Of a stretch of 64,000 nt of DNA, positions 35,988-45,106 are shown in pieces (position 1 is the first letter of the stretch; each line of letters starts with the position of its first letter). The stretch comes from CAIJMU01 sp035530275. Lineage in GTDB: Bacteria > Spirochaetota > Spirochaetia > Treponematales > Rectinemataceae. The stretch is taken from positions 124,001 to 188,000 of the forward strand of contig DATKVC010000013.1 of assembly GCA_035530275.1 (NCBI GenBank), in the 5' to 3' direction. The notes beneath the pieces were generated by a model, which saw only the letters and a program-made list of their open reading frames with translations, ran no database searches and was not told the DNA's origin. The translations under genes were made by a program, and so were the position numbers.

Positions 35988-36901
35988 AGCTCGATCTCCC
36001 TTTTCTTGTTCGCGTAGACCTGCATCGTCGCGATCAGGGCGAGGACCACGAAGAAGATCACCGCCCGCGCCTGGCCTTCGGCGAGGTTGTCGGAGCGGAA
36101 GGCCGTGTTGTAGATGTTCATCGCCAGGAGTTCGGTTCCGAAGATCGGCTTACCCATGAATATCGTCGAAGGCCCGCCGGCAGTGAGAGAGATATTGACG
36201 TCGAACTGCTTGAAGGAATTCACGAGGGTGAGGAAGAGGGTGATCGTGAAAGCCTGGGAGGCCATCGGCAAAGTGATGGCGATAAGGCGGCGGAAGGGAC
36301 CGGCCCCGTCGATTTGGGCGGCTTCGTGGAGTTCGACGGGCACGTTCTCGATGGCTGCGACGTAGATCATCATTATGTAACCCGCGTACTGCCAGGTGCC
36401 CGCGATGACGATCGCGACGAGGGCGGGATAGCTCTTGGCGAGCATCAGGTTGTTGGGGTCCGCCCAGGCCTTGATCCCGAGGAAGGTCCCGAGCTCGGGG
36501 ATGGCCGAGTTGAAGATGAACTGCCAGACGTAGCCGAGTATGAGGCCGCCGATGAGGTTCGGCACGAAGAAGCCGGCGCGGAAAAAGTTGCGGCCCTTCA
36601 TCTTGCTCGTGACGAGAAGGGCGAGGCCGAAGGAAACCACGTTGATCACGACCATGTTCACGAGGGTGTAGCCGCTCGTGATAAGGAAGGAGTAGAGGAA
36701 GGATGGGTCCTTCAGGCTATCGACGTAGTTCGAGATGCCCCGAAAATGGAGGCCCGAGAGATCGCGCGCGTCGGAGGACCAGCTCGTGAAGCTATAGTAG
36801 ACGCCGAGCAAGAAAGGAATGACCAGCACCATTAAGAAAGCAAAGAGCACTGGCGCGAGAAAGAGCCAGAACACGAAAGACTGGTCGCGTTTAGAACGCA
36901 T
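35984..36901 (-). CDS. Sugar ABC transporter permease, MalF/CUT1 type
   Basis: 305 residues, six membrane helices, with the EAA loop VELHEAAQIDGAGPFRRLIA. Partner of the MalG-like protein in the inner membrane. An AGGTAGG site precedes the ATG. A long hairpin separates it from the binding-protein gene upstream. Confidence 0.93.
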   Translation of the reverse strand: MRSKRDQSFVFWLFLAPVLFAFLMVLVIPFLLGVYYSFTSWSSDARDLSGLHFRGISNYVDSLKDPSFLYSFLITSGYTLVNMVVINVVSFGLALLVTSKMKGRNFFRAGFFVPNLIGGLILGYVWQFIFNSAIPELGTFLGIKAWADPNNLMLAKSYPALVAIVIAGTWQYAGYIMMIYVAAIENVPVELHEAAQIDGAGPFRRLIAITLPMASQAFTITLFLTLVNSFKQFDVNISLTAGGPSTIFMGKPIFGTELLAMNIYNTAFRSDNLAEGQARAVIFFVVLALIATMQVYANKKREIEL

Positions 36902-36971
36902 CGCCTACCTCCGTTTCATCGGATTGCGCAGCATAGCATGGCGGAGACATCGCCGCGATGGGCGATAAACG

Positions 36972-37007
36972 CGATTGCCCGGCTACCTTGCGGCGACCGG
37001 GCAATCG
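36972..37007 (-). terminator. Perfect hairpin between binding-protein and permease genes
   Basis: CGATTGCCCGG (36972-36982) pairs with CCGGGCAATCG (36997-37007), 11 bp perfect, with a 14-nt loop. No T run follows on the minus strand (GCGTTTATCG). It may be a partial terminator or a 3' stabiliser that keeps binding-protein mRNA above permease mRNA; equivalent to the hairpin after the opp binding-protein gene. Confidence 0.6.
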
Positions 37008-37068
37008 AAATGGAACCGCGCCTCGACCCGCGCGGGCGCCAGGCCCGTCACGGGAGGAAGGCTCTTCC

Positions 37069-38325
37069 TTACTTCTTGAGGCTCTCGAAAGCGGCGGTCA
37101 TCAGGCTGATGAACTTGGCCTTGTTGATGGAACCGTTGGCGAACTGGTTGTAGATCGGGGCGAGGGTCTTGGAGCGGAAGTCGTTGGTGAAGTCGTACTG
37201 GTTCCAGCTATAGATCTTGCCGGAGGCGGCCCAGGTCTGGACGGACTGCGAAAGCTGTCCCGTGGGCGAGAGCTTCACGTTCGAGTAGGCGGGGATCATG
37301 CCGGCGTCCTTGACCATGTAGGTCTGGCCGCGGTCCGTGGCGACCATGTCCTCGAGGAATTTCTTGGCGGCCTTGATGTTCTTCGACTTCGAGTTGATCA
37401 CGTAGAAGGAGGGAGCGGAGACGAAGATGCCGTCGGTGGTGTCGGTCAGGGAACCGTAGGGCGCGAAGCCCATCTTGAAGGTGGCGTTAGCCTGGGCCAT
37501 GTTGGGATCGACCCAATTGCCCTGATGGAGGAAGACGGCCTTCTGGTTGGCGAAGGCGCCGACCTGGGCGTCGTAGTTGCCGGTGGTGAGGACCTTCTTG
37601 TCGGCATACTTGAACATCAGCTCGACCCAATCGGCGTACTGGGCGAGGCGCTGGGGATCGACGGTGCCGGCGAGGAGGGCGTTGGTGACAGACTTGTCGC
37701 CATAGGCGAGGCCGTTGGAGAGAAGGGCGTTGAAGTCGTGGTCGGCGGTGACCCAGCCCATGTCGGGGCCGGCGGCCATCGATACGACGGAGTCGATGCC
37801 GAGCTGCTTCTTCATGCCGTTGAGCTTCTCGAAGGCGGCCTTGTAGGCGGCGTAATTATTCAGGGTCGCGGGATCGATGCCTGCCTTGGCGAGGAGGTCG
37901 GCGTTATACGCGAGGCCCCAGCCTTCGACGGCGACGGGGAAACCGTAGACCTTGCCGTCGACCTTGAAGGCGACGGAGGTGTTGGCCACCCACTTCGAAT
38001 CGGAGAGGTCGGCAATGATGTCCTTCCACTCCGCGTAATCCTGGATACCGGCGATGCCGAAGATGTCGGGCATGTCGCCCGCCGCGAAATCGGCCTTGAG
38101 CTGGGTGCCGAGATCGACGTTGCTCGAGCCGCCGACGGACTTGATGGTGACATCGACCTTGTTGGCCTTTGACCAGTCCGCCGCATAGGCCTTGAGGGCC
38201 GCGTCGATTTCGGGCTTGCCCTGGGCGAGGGTGAGCTTGGCGGGGGTTGCCGAGCAGCCGGCGACCGAAACGGTAACGCCTGCAACGGCGAGGAGCGCTA
38301 CGAATACCGCGAGCAGCTTCTTCAT
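37069..38325 (-). CDS. Sugar ABC transporter substrate-binding lipoprotein
   Basis: 418 residues from the ATG at 38325, which has GGAGG 6 bases upstream; an earlier in-frame ATG at 38373 would put non-signal residues in front. The signal peptide ends in the lipobox VAGC (C24), so it is a lipoprotein anchored to the inner membrane. The extracellular-solute-binding family 1 features (LKADFAAGDMPDIFGI, YGFPVAVEGWGLAYNADLLAKAGI) are clear. It binds the sugar for the CUT1 permease; the substrate is likely sucrose or an alpha-glucoside by context. Confidence 0.93.
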   Translation of the reverse strand: MKKLLAVFVALLAVAGVTVSVAGCSATPAKLTLAQGKPEIDAALKAYAADWSKANKVDVTIKSVGGSSNVDLGTQLKADFAAGDMPDIFGIAGIQDYAEWKDIIADLSDSKWVANTSVAFKVDGKVYGFPVAVEGWGLAYNADLLAKAGIDPATLNNYAAYKAAFEKLNGMKKQLGIDSVVSMAAGPDMGWVTADHDFNALLSNGLAYGDKSVTNALLAGTVDPQRLAQYADWVELMFKYADKKVLTTGNYDAQVGAFANQKAVFLHQGNWVDPNMAQANATFKMGFAPYGSLTDTTDGIFVSAPSFYVINSKSKNIKAAKKFLEDMVATDRGQTYMVKDAGMIPAYSNVKLSPTGQLSQSVQTWAASGKIYSWNQYDFTNDFRSKTLAPIYNQFANGSINKAKFISLMTAAFESLKK

Positions 38326-38349
38326 TTCTGCCTCCATGAGGGGAATTTG

Positions 38350-38357
38350 AACCGGTT
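38350..38357 (-). promoter_or_regulatory. Operator-like palindrome in the leader
   Basis: AACCGGTT (8-bp perfect, flanked GA...TTTA) in the 5' leader of the binding-protein gene, about 54-61 nt downstream of the predicted start site. It matches the core of the palindrome at 38457-38466, 108 bp away centre to centre. Confidence 0.55.
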
Positions 38358-38417
38358 TATCCGGGCCCTGCACTCGATTCCTACGAACCCGCTGCGGACC
38401 CAGTACCTGATCGAACT

Positions 38418-38446
38418 ACTATAATAAGGGACTTCCTAAGGTTCAA
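38418..38446 (-). promoter_or_regulatory. Promoter of the sugar ABC operon
   Basis: On the minus strand TTGAAC (38446-38441), 17 bp, TATAGT (38423-38418), giving a leader of about 86 nt. Confidence 0.7.
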
Positions 38447-38456
38447 GGGGGTCGAC

Positions 38457-38466
38457 AAACCGGTTT
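38457..38466. promoter_or_regulatory. LacI-type operator AAACCGGTTT
   Basis: A 10-bp perfect palindrome between the divergent transporter and amylosucrase promoters, 10 bp upstream of the minus -35 box and 20 bp upstream of the plus -35 box. A LacI-family gene lies in the same cluster. Confidence 0.65.
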
Positions 38467-38486
38467 ACCAACTGAATGCTCCCGCC

Positions 38487-38515
38487 TTGCATGAGCCCGG
38501 ACCCATACGCATACT
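38487..38515 (+). promoter_or_regulatory. Promoter of the amylosucrase-like gene
   Basis: TTGCAT (38487-38492), 17 bp, CATACT (38510-38515). The start site would be near 38522, leaving a 31-nt leader before the GTG at 38553 with GGAGGG. This argues against translation starting at 38487. Confidence 0.5.
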
Positions 38516-38552
38516 TCGCGTGGCAGTTTCTCATGCTGCGGAAGGAGGGCGA

Positions 38553-40466
38553 GTGGATCGGGGGCGGATGCTTGCCAATGCACGAAAAGCCGGAGCCGAC
38601 GAGGCCAATGAAGGCATCTTCTGGGCAAGGGTCGGATACGCGATCCCCGCCATCGACGAGGGATTCTCGCACTTGTATGGGGATGGCGCCGCCGCCCTGT
38701 GGAAAGAAAGACTCATCGCCCTCCTCGCAAAGTCTTGGCGTGAGCGCCCGGAGGATCTTCGAGAAAGGGACCGAGATACGGAGAAGGGTCCTTGGTATCT
38801 GCGACCCGGGCTCTCCGCGAGCATGCTGTATCTCGATCGCTTCGCCGGAGATTTTCGGGGATTCGCGAAAAAACTCGGATGGCTTTCGGAACTCGGAATC
38901 GACATCGTCCACCTCATGCCCTTCATGAAGTCGCCAGCGGGCGAAAACGACGGGGGCTACGCCGTGAGCGACTACCTCGAGGTGGACCCTCGCCTCGGCG
39001 TCGACGCCGACCTCCTGGGCACGGCGCGACTCCTTCACAATAGGAACATGTTCCTGGCGGCCGACCTCGTCCTCAACCATAGCTCCGACCGGCATCCCTG
39101 GGCCCTTGCGGCCAGGGCCGGCGATCAGCGTTATCGTTCCTATTATTGGTTCTTTCCCGATCGCGAAATCCCCGACCGCTTCGACGCGGCCATGCCCGAG
39201 GTCTTCCCGGAAACAGCCCCGGGCAACTTCACCTGGATCGCAGACTGCGAAGCCTGGGTGATGACCGTTTTCAACCGCTACCAATGGGATCTCAACTGGT
39301 CCAATCCCGAAGTCTTCGTGGAAATGCTCGCTGTCATCCTCGGAATGGCCAATCGCGGCGTGGATCTCATCCGCCTCGACGCCGTGCCCTATCTCTGGAA
39401 GCGCGCAGGAACCAACTGCCAGAATCTCCCCGAGTCGCACGAGATAGTGCGGCTTCTCAAGGCGGCGGCCTCGGTCGTAGCGCCGAGCCTCGCCTTCCTC
39501 GCCGAAGCAATCGTCCGGCCGGCGGAAATCGTGAAGTATCTGGATGCGGAGGGAAGGGAAGAGTGCCAACTCGCCTATCACGCATCGCTAATGGCCCTCA
39601 CGTGGGAATCCCTCGCCACCAAACGGACGGGGCTCCTCCGCTCCTCTTTCGGCAACGAGACCCGTCTCGCCCCGGGCACCGCCTGGTTCAGCTATGCGCG
39701 TTGCCACGACGATATCGGCCTCGGCTTCGACGACGAGCGCATTCGCGGCGTCGGATTCGACCCGGCCCTGCACCGGCGTTTCCTCGTCGAGTGGTATACC
39801 GGCCGCTTTCCGGGAACCCACGCCTCGGGGAGGCCATTCATGGAGAACCCCGCCACGGGCGACGCCCGAATCTCGGGCACCTGCGCCTCCCTCTGCGGCC
39901 TCGAAAGGGCCCTCGACTCCGGCGACGGGAAAGCAATCGAGTTCGCGCTCAGGCGCATCGAACTCCTCCACGCCCTGATATCATCCCTCGTGGGCATTCC
40001 CCTGATCTACTCGGGCGACGAGATAGCGAGCCTCAACGATTATAGTTATGAGGAAGTGCCGGAGTTCGCCGCCGACAACCGCTGGATGCATCGGCCGAGG
40101 CTGGATTGGGAGGTCGCAGCCCGGGCGACCCGCGGAGAAGGCAACGAGGGCCGCATCCTTTTCTTTGTGCGCAGATGCCTCCGACTTCGCCGATCGCTCC
40201 CGGCCCTCGCGCAGGACGCTCCCTTCGAAGTCCTCGATTCGGAAGAGGGGCTTTTGGCGGTGCTGCGCATTCCTCGCGATCGGGAGGCAGATCCCCTCCT
40301 CGTCCTGGCCAATTTCACCGAGGAGGACAGATGCTACGAGCCCGATCAAAGGCGCCTCGATCCGGCCGGAGAGGGCATTGTCGACCTACTCGCGGAGGGG
40401 GCGGCCTTCGGCAGGGGTCCGATCCCCATCGCGGCCCTCGGCGTACGGTGGCTCGCCATGAAATGA
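38553..40466 (+). CDS. Amylosucrase/sucrose hydrolase-like GH13_4 enzyme
   Basis: 637 residues from the GTG at 38553, which has AAGGAGGG 3-5 bases ahead; a TTG at 38487 lacks a site and lies in the -35 box. The sequence follows amylosucrase throughout: GLSASMLYLDRFAGDF, the LMPFMKSPAGENDGGYAVSDY block, the nucleophile D276 in VDLIRLDAVPYLWK, the acid/base E318 in FLAEAIVRP and the CHDDIG transition-state region. No signal peptide, so it acts in the cytoplasm on imported sucrose, releasing fructose and either extending glucans or hydrolysing. Which of the two cannot be decided without structure or assay. The divergent CUT1 transporter fits sucrose import. Confidence 0.85.
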   Translation: MDRGRMLANARKAGADEANEGIFWARVGYAIPAIDEGFSHLYGDGAAALWKERLIALLAKSWRERPEDLRERDRDTEKGPWYLRPGLSASMLYLDRFAGDFRGFAKKLGWLSELGIDIVHLMPFMKSPAGENDGGYAVSDYLEVDPRLGVDADLLGTARLLHNRNMFLAADLVLNHSSDRHPWALAARAGDQRYRSYYWFFPDREIPDRFDAAMPEVFPETAPGNFTWIADCEAWVMTVFNRYQWDLNWSNPEVFVEMLAVILGMANRGVDLIRLDAVPYLWKRAGTNCQNLPESHEIVRLLKAAASVVAPSLAFLAEAIVRPAEIVKYLDAEGREECQLAYHASLMALTWESLATKRTGLLRSSFGNETRLAPGTAWFSYARCHDDIGLGFDDERIRGVGFDPALHRRFLVEWYTGRFPGTHASGRPFMENPATGDARISGTCASLCGLERALDSGDGKAIEFALRRIELLHALISSLVGIPLIYSGDEIASLNDYSYEEVPEFAADNRWMHRPRLDWEVAARATRGEGNEGRILFFVRRCLRLRRSLPALAQDAPFEVLDSEEGLLAVLRIPRDREADPLLVLANFTEEDRCYEPDQRRLDPAGEGIVDLLAEGAAFGRGPIPIAALGVRWLAMK

Positions 40467-40524
40467 TCGCGCCTTCCATTGCCGCGATCGATCGCCTACT
40501 CTTTACCCCAGCAAGGAGAGCTTC

Positions 40525-42177
40525 GTGAAACAGATTACCGTCACTTACCCGACCGGAGACAAGGTCGCTTTTCCGGCAGGGGCCCGGGCGGCCGATGTCA
40601 TCGGGCGCCTCGGTTCGCTCGACTGGCCGCTCGCGGCCGTATTGGTCAACAACGAACTCCTCTGCCTCGAGGCGCCCCTCCTCACCGACTGCCGCATCGA
40701 GGCCGTCACAATCGGCACGTCGGCGGGCGCCACGGTGTACCGCCGCTCCTTGTGCTATCTCTTGGCGCTTTCCTCGCGGGAACTCTGGCCCGATCGCCGA
40801 CTCGTCGCTGGCATGGCCATCGGCACGGGTTTCTACCATCATTTCGAAGGCCTCGAAATGAGCGAGGCGGACATCGCCTCGCTCGAGCGGACGATGCTCG
40901 CCTACGTGGCCCGGGACGTACCCATCACCATCGAGCATCGGGCCTACCTCGACGCGATCGACTACTTCAAATCGAGCGCCCAGACCGACACGCTTTCCCT
41001 CCTCGAATCGACCAACGAGGCGGTCATCCGCCTCAATGTCTGCGCAGGGTTTCGCGACCTCCATGTCCAGCCCCTCGTGCCTTCGACCGGCGTGCTCCGA
41101 ACCTTCGAGCTCAAGCCCTACCATGGCGGCCTCCTCCTCCGCTATCCGCACAAGGAGCATCCCGACACCCTTACCCCCTTCCATGACGATCCCCTCCTTT
41201 ACTCCATCGCCGCCGAGTATCGCGAACGCGCGGAAATCCTCGGCATCACCTCGGTCGGAGCCCTCAACAGGATCAACGGCTCGAAGGGCATCAAGGACTA
41301 CATGAAGGTGGCGGAGGCCCTCCAGAACAAGAAGATCGCGGCCATCGCCGACCGGGTGGCCGAACGCTCGAAAGACGTGAAGGTGGTTCTCATCGCCGGC
41401 CCTTCGAGTTCGGGAAAGACCACGACCTCCAAGAAACTCTCCATCCAGCTCACCGTCATGGGCTTCGATCCTCAGGTGATCTCCCTAGACGACTATTTCG
41501 TCGAAAGGGAAAAGACGCCCAAAGACGAAAACGGCCAGTATGATTTCGAATGCCTCGAGGCCCTCGACGTCGACTACCTCAACGAGCAGCTCCTCGCCCT
41601 ATTCGCCGGGGAGGAGATCGAGCTCCCCGCCTTCGACTTCAAGGTCGGCTCTCGCAAGCCTTCGGGGAAACGGCTCAAGCTCAAGCCGAACCAGATCCTC
41701 GTGATGGAGGGCATACACGGCCTGAACGATCGCCTGACCCCTCGCATCCCGGCCGCGCAGAAGTTCAAGATCTACGTGTCAGCCCTCACCCAGCTCAACC
41801 TCGATGACCATAACCGCGTCTCCACCACCGACAACCGCCTCCTCAGGCGCATGGTCCGCGACTACAATTTCCGGGGGCACTCGGCCCTCGCGACCCTCAA
41901 GATGTGGCCCTCGGTCCAGGCAGGCGAGCGCAAACACATATTCCCCTTCCAAAACTCGGCCGACGCCGCCTTCAATTCGGCACTCGACTACGAACTCGGT
42001 GTCCTCAAGGTCTATGCCGAGCCCCTGCTCCGAACCGTGAAGCCGGATGCGATCGAATACGCCGAGGCGAAGCGACTTCTCGCCTTCCTCGACAATTTCA
42101 CGCCCATCCCCGCCAGCGCGGTTCCGAAGGATTCGATACTCAGGGAATTCATAGGAGAGAGCGACTTCAAGTATTGA
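40525..42177 (+). CDS. TGS-domain nucleoside (uridine) kinase fusion
   Basis: 550 residues from a GTG with AAGGAG 6 bases upstream. Residues 1-65 are a TGS domain, about 66-240 resemble the threonyl-tRNA-synthetase second domain (HHFEGLEMSEADIASLERTM), and about 285-480 are a uridine/phosphoribulokinase-type domain with the P-loop GPSSSGKT (292-299), ISLDDYFVE and VMEGIHGLND. The fusion is known from Thermotoga, clostridia and spirochaetes as a kinase of nucleosides; the role of the synthetase-like part is unclear. Cytoplasmic. Possibly co-transcribed with the amylosucrase gene (58-bp gap). Confidence 0.88.
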   Translation: MKQITVTYPTGDKVAFPAGARAADVIGRLGSLDWPLAAVLVNNELLCLEAPLLTDCRIEAVTIGTSAGATVYRRSLCYLLALSSRELWPDRRLVAGMAIGTGFYHHFEGLEMSEADIASLERTMLAYVARDVPITIEHRAYLDAIDYFKSSAQTDTLSLLESTNEAVIRLNVCAGFRDLHVQPLVPSTGVLRTFELKPYHGGLLLRYPHKEHPDTLTPFHDDPLLYSIAAEYRERAEILGITSVGALNRINGSKGIKDYMKVAEALQNKKIAAIADRVAERSKDVKVVLIAGPSSSGKTTTSKKLSIQLTVMGFDPQVISLDDYFVEREKTPKDENGQYDFECLEALDVDYLNEQLLALFAGEEIELPAFDFKVGSRKPSGKRLKLKPNQILVMEGIHGLNDRLTPRIPAAQKFKIYVSALTQLNLDDHNRVSTTDNRLLRRMVRDYNFRGHSALATLKMWPSVQAGERKHIFPFQNSADAAFNSALDYELGVLKVYAEPLLRTVKPDAIEYAEAKRLLAFLDNFTPIPASAVPKDSILREFIGESDFKY

Positions 42178-42292
42178 GCGCTTTTGCGATCGCGGTTGCG
42201 GCAGGCGCCAAGCGCCGCCGCGCTTGCGCAGGCTCAGCGGGCAGGCCTCTGCCGCGGGCAGGCGAGTTTTGGGCTTTTAAAAGGAATCCGAA

Positions 42293-42319
42293 ATTGAAAT
42301 TTGTCCTAGATTGAAATTT
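42293..42319. repeat. Direct repeat ATTGAAATTT upstream of opp promoter
   Basis: ATTGAAATTT occurs at 42293-42302 and 42310-42319, 17 bp apart, in an AT-rich stretch about 60-86 bp upstream of the -35 box. The second copy overlaps the palindrome GAAATTTC (42313-42320). Candidate activator or repressor sites. Confidence 0.45.
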
Positions 42320-42378
42320 CATTTCGCAATCCCTGAAATTAGGTTTTATCTATTAAAACAGTATTCCCCTTTTTTTAA

Positions 42379-42407
42379 TTGACCCCATGTTTGGGCGGTC
42401 CTATACT
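42379..42407 (+). promoter_or_regulatory. Promoter of the opp operon
   Basis: TTGACC (42379-42384), 17 bp, TATACT (42402-42407). Both boxes match consensus at five of six positions. The predicted leader is about 33 nt with AAGGAGG before the ATG at 42447. Confidence 0.8.
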
Positions 42408-42446
42408 GCGCCAACGACTTTCATGCGCACATGCAAGGAGGGTTTC

Positions 42447-45023
42447 ATGAAGAAAATGAAGGCACTCATCCTCATCGCCGCCATCGCGGCCGTCGGGTTG
42501 AGCGCACAAGTGAAGGGTCCGATCGTCGACAAGATTTTGATCGACGCGAAGACCCAGGAAGACATCGCGATCAAGGACGTATCGGCTGGCAAGTCGGATG
42601 TTTTCGACTACGGCGTCAGCGGCACCGTCTACAAGGGCTTGCCCGATAGCGTGAAGTCCACTCTCGACGCCTACACGACGACGGGCTCCCTCTACGAAGA
42701 CCTCTATATGAACCCCTTCCCGAACGCGGCCCCCTATACGGGAACCATGAAGGACGGGACGGTCGTCTTCAATCCCTTCGCCATCCGCGAAATCCGCTTC
42801 GCGATGAACAACCTCATCAATCGCAAGAAGATCATCGATGAGATTCTGTCCGGCGCGGGCGAACCCATGTACACGCCCGTCCTCCCCGGTCAGCCCGACA
42901 TGTCCAAGATCGGCCTTCTCGCCGGCAAGCTCGGCATCACCGCCACCGGCAACGAGACCAAGGCCCTCGCCGACATCGACGCCGCCATGAAAAAGGCCGC
43001 CGCTGCCGATCCGAAGCTCACGAAGTCCTCGGACGGCAAGTGGCTGTACAGCGGCTCCCAGATAGAGCTCAACTTCCTCATCCGCGTCGACGACCCGAGC
43101 GTGCGCGTGCCCGAGGGCAACTACATCGCCGCCGAGATCGAAAAGGCCGGCTTCAAGGTCAACAAGCTCCTTTACGACCGCGTCAAGTGCTCGTCCATCT
43201 GGAACAAGACCGATCCCGCGGAACTCCAGTGGAACATGTATACCGACGCGTGGGGAGGCGGCCAGGTCTACGCCTTCGACGACGGCCCCGTTTCCTGGAT
43301 GTACGCTCCCTGGTCTTCCTTCATGCCGGGCGGCGGCAAGGCCGGCTGGTGGAACTACCAGAACGCCGAGCTCGACTCCCTCACCCAGGACTGCTACAAC
43401 GGGCGCGTCAAGGACGTCGCGGAATACAACGCCAAGCTGACGAAGGCCGCCAATATCGGCCTCCAGGACGCTATTCGCGTCTTTATCGCGGCGACGACCT
43501 CCTACCAGGTCGCGAACAAGGACCGCTTCGCCTCCCGCATGCTCTGGGACCAAGGCGTCGGCATCAACAAGTATTCCTTCTACTCCGCCGACGTTAAGCC
43601 GGACGCCTCCGGCCCCTTCAAGGGCCAGAAGGTTCTCCGCATGTCCGAGTTCTCCTCCCGCGGCGCCCTCTTCATGAGCGCCTGGGATCCCATCGGGCCC
43701 GACGGCTTCGGCGACACGTACTCTTCGGCCGTCGTCAACAATCTCTCCGACATGGAGGTGATGTACAGCCCGATCACCGGCATCCCCTTCCCGGCGACCG
43801 CGTCCTGGCTCGACGCCAACGGCAAGTCCACGGTGAAGACCGGCTCCATCGATTTCTCCAAGACGCCAGCGGTCGGCTCCATCCAGGTTCCCGCCAATGC
43901 CGTGCTGTGGAACACCAAAGACCAGAAGTGGGTATCCGGCATCAACTATCTCGACGTCAAGGGCGACGGTTCCGAGTACGACTATGTCAAGGTAAGCCCG
44001 GCCGACAATAAGGCCTGGTCCGAGGCCACATTCACCTTCAAGTTCGGCAGGTGGCACGACGGCCGTAACATGGACATCAACGACTACCGCTACGCGATGG
44101 CTCGCCCCTACGACCTTTCCTACAAGCATGGGCCGAACGACAAGGTCTACGAGGAAGCCTACGCCGGCGCCGTCAACCCGAACCTGCCGCGCGTGAGGGG
44201 GGTCGTGTTCAACAAGAACAACACCATCACGGTCTATGGCGACGTCAATTACCCGATGGACGAGGGTACTCTCGCCTCCCTCCTCTGCCCCACCCTCCTG
44301 GTGCAGGCCTCCAACTATGGCGACGTTATCCCTTGGCCCATCCATGAGGCCCTGAAGAAGATGGTCTCCGACGGCTCGAAGTCCGGCACGCAGTGGGTTT
44401 TCAACTCGAACGGCGATTTCTCCGAGGTCGACCTCCTCAACGACAAGTGCACCGACGACATCCTCGCCAAGCTCCAGGACCTCTCCGCCAAGAAATGGGT
44501 GCCCGAGTCCCTCGCGGGCTTTGTGACGTCAGCCGAGGCCGTCGCCGCATACGACAAGTCCATCGCCTTCATCAAGGCGCATGGCCATGCCGTCATCTCC
44601 AACGGCGGTTTCATCCTCGACAAGTACGACTCCAAGAACAACACGCTGGTCCTCAACGCCAATCGCGACTCCAAATATCCCTTCCCGAAGGGTTGGTTCA
44701 CGAAGCAGCTCTCGACGACCTACCCGCGCATCGATGGCATCAAGGTGGGCACCTTCGCCAAGGGTCAGGACCTGAAGGTCAGCGTCACGATTTCCGACGT
44801 TGCCTTCCCGGCCGGAACGGCGAAGCCGCTCGTCAAGGGAGATGTGAAGGTGACGATCGTCGCCGACAAGGAAATCGTCGTCAAGGCGAAGCTCGGGAAT
44901 TCGGGAACCGCCGAAGCGACCTTCAAGGCCGCCGATCTTTCCGGCCTCAAGATGGGCGCCTCCTACCCCGTCATCGTGGAAATCGGCTCGGCGATCGGTT
45001 CGGCCAACCTGATCGCCTTCTGA
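42447..45023 (+). CDS. Oversized oligopeptide-type ABC binding protein
   Basis: 858 residues from the ATG at 42447 (AAGGAGG 5 bases upstream). The signal peptide ends at about residue 20 (GLSA) without a lipobox. Regular OppA proteins have 500-600 residues. An unusual order is seen: EEIRFAMNNLINRKKIIDEIL-type binding-lobe sequence early (residues 112-132), then a large middle and a second lobe with WSEATFTFKFGRWHDGRNMDINDYRYAMARPY around residue 530. The last 90 residues look like an immunoglobulin-like domain. It probably binds large peptides or glycopeptides for the OppBCDF proteins encoded next. It is by position and promoter strength the most expressed gene of the operon. Confidence 0.8.
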   Translation: MKKMKALILIAAIAAVGLSAQVKGPIVDKILIDAKTQEDIAIKDVSAGKSDVFDYGVSGTVYKGLPDSVKSTLDAYTTTGSLYEDLYMNPFPNAAPYTGTMKDGTVVFNPFAIREIRFAMNNLINRKKIIDEILSGAGEPMYTPVLPGQPDMSKIGLLAGKLGITATGNETKALADIDAAMKKAAAADPKLTKSSDGKWLYSGSQIELNFLIRVDDPSVRVPEGNYIAAEIEKAGFKVNKLLYDRVKCSSIWNKTDPAELQWNMYTDAWGGGQVYAFDDGPVSWMYAPWSSFMPGGGKAGWWNYQNAELDSLTQDCYNGRVKDVAEYNAKLTKAANIGLQDAIRVFIAATTSYQVANKDRFASRMLWDQGVGINKYSFYSADVKPDASGPFKGQKVLRMSEFSSRGALFMSAWDPIGPDGFGDTYSSAVVNNLSDMEVMYSPITGIPFPATASWLDANGKSTVKTGSIDFSKTPAVGSIQVPANAVLWNTKDQKWVSGINYLDVKGDGSEYDYVKVSPADNKAWSEATFTFKFGRWHDGRNMDINDYRYAMARPYDLSYKHGPNDKVYEEAYAGAVNPNLPRVRGVVFNKNNTITVYGDVNYPMDEGTLASLLCPTLLVQASNYGDVIPWPIHEALKKMVSDGSKSGTQWVFNSNGDFSEVDLLNDKCTDDILAKLQDLSAKKWVPESLAGFVTSAEAVAAYDKSIAFIKAHGHAVISNGGFILDKYDSKNNTLVLNANRDSKYPFPKGWFTKQLSTTYPRIDGIKVGTFAKGQDLKVSVTISDVAFPAGTAKPLVKGDVKVTIVADKEIVVKAKLGNSGTAEATFKAADLSGLKMGASYPVIVEIGSAIGSANLIAF

Positions 45024-45048
45024 ACCCGCAGTAAGAAATAGCCATTTC

Positions 45049-45094
45049 GAGGAGGGGAAGCCGTCGGCGCCATCGCCGGCGGCCTCCCCTCCTC
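45049..45094 (+). terminator. Long near-perfect hairpin after the opp binding-protein gene
   Basis: A 21-position stem (45049-45069 with 45074-45094) has one mismatch and one G-T pair and a CCAT loop. No T run follows (AATATTAGG), so readthrough is expected; likely a 3' stabiliser or partial terminator that lets binding protein exceed permease. Confidence 0.65.
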
Positions 45095-45106
45095 AATATT
45101 AGGACC

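Noticed and set aside
38487..38552. TTG start for the amylosucrase-like gene
   Set aside because: It lies in the predicted -35 box and has no ribosome site; the GTG at 38553 has AAGGAGGG.
40525..42177. Threonyl-tRNA synthetase
   Set aside because: The TGS and second domain are present but the class II catalytic core is replaced by a P-loop kinase domain.
45049..45094. Full intrinsic terminator after the opp binding-protein gene
   Set aside because: The stem is strong but lacks a T run, and the downstream permease genes lack a clear promoter of their own.
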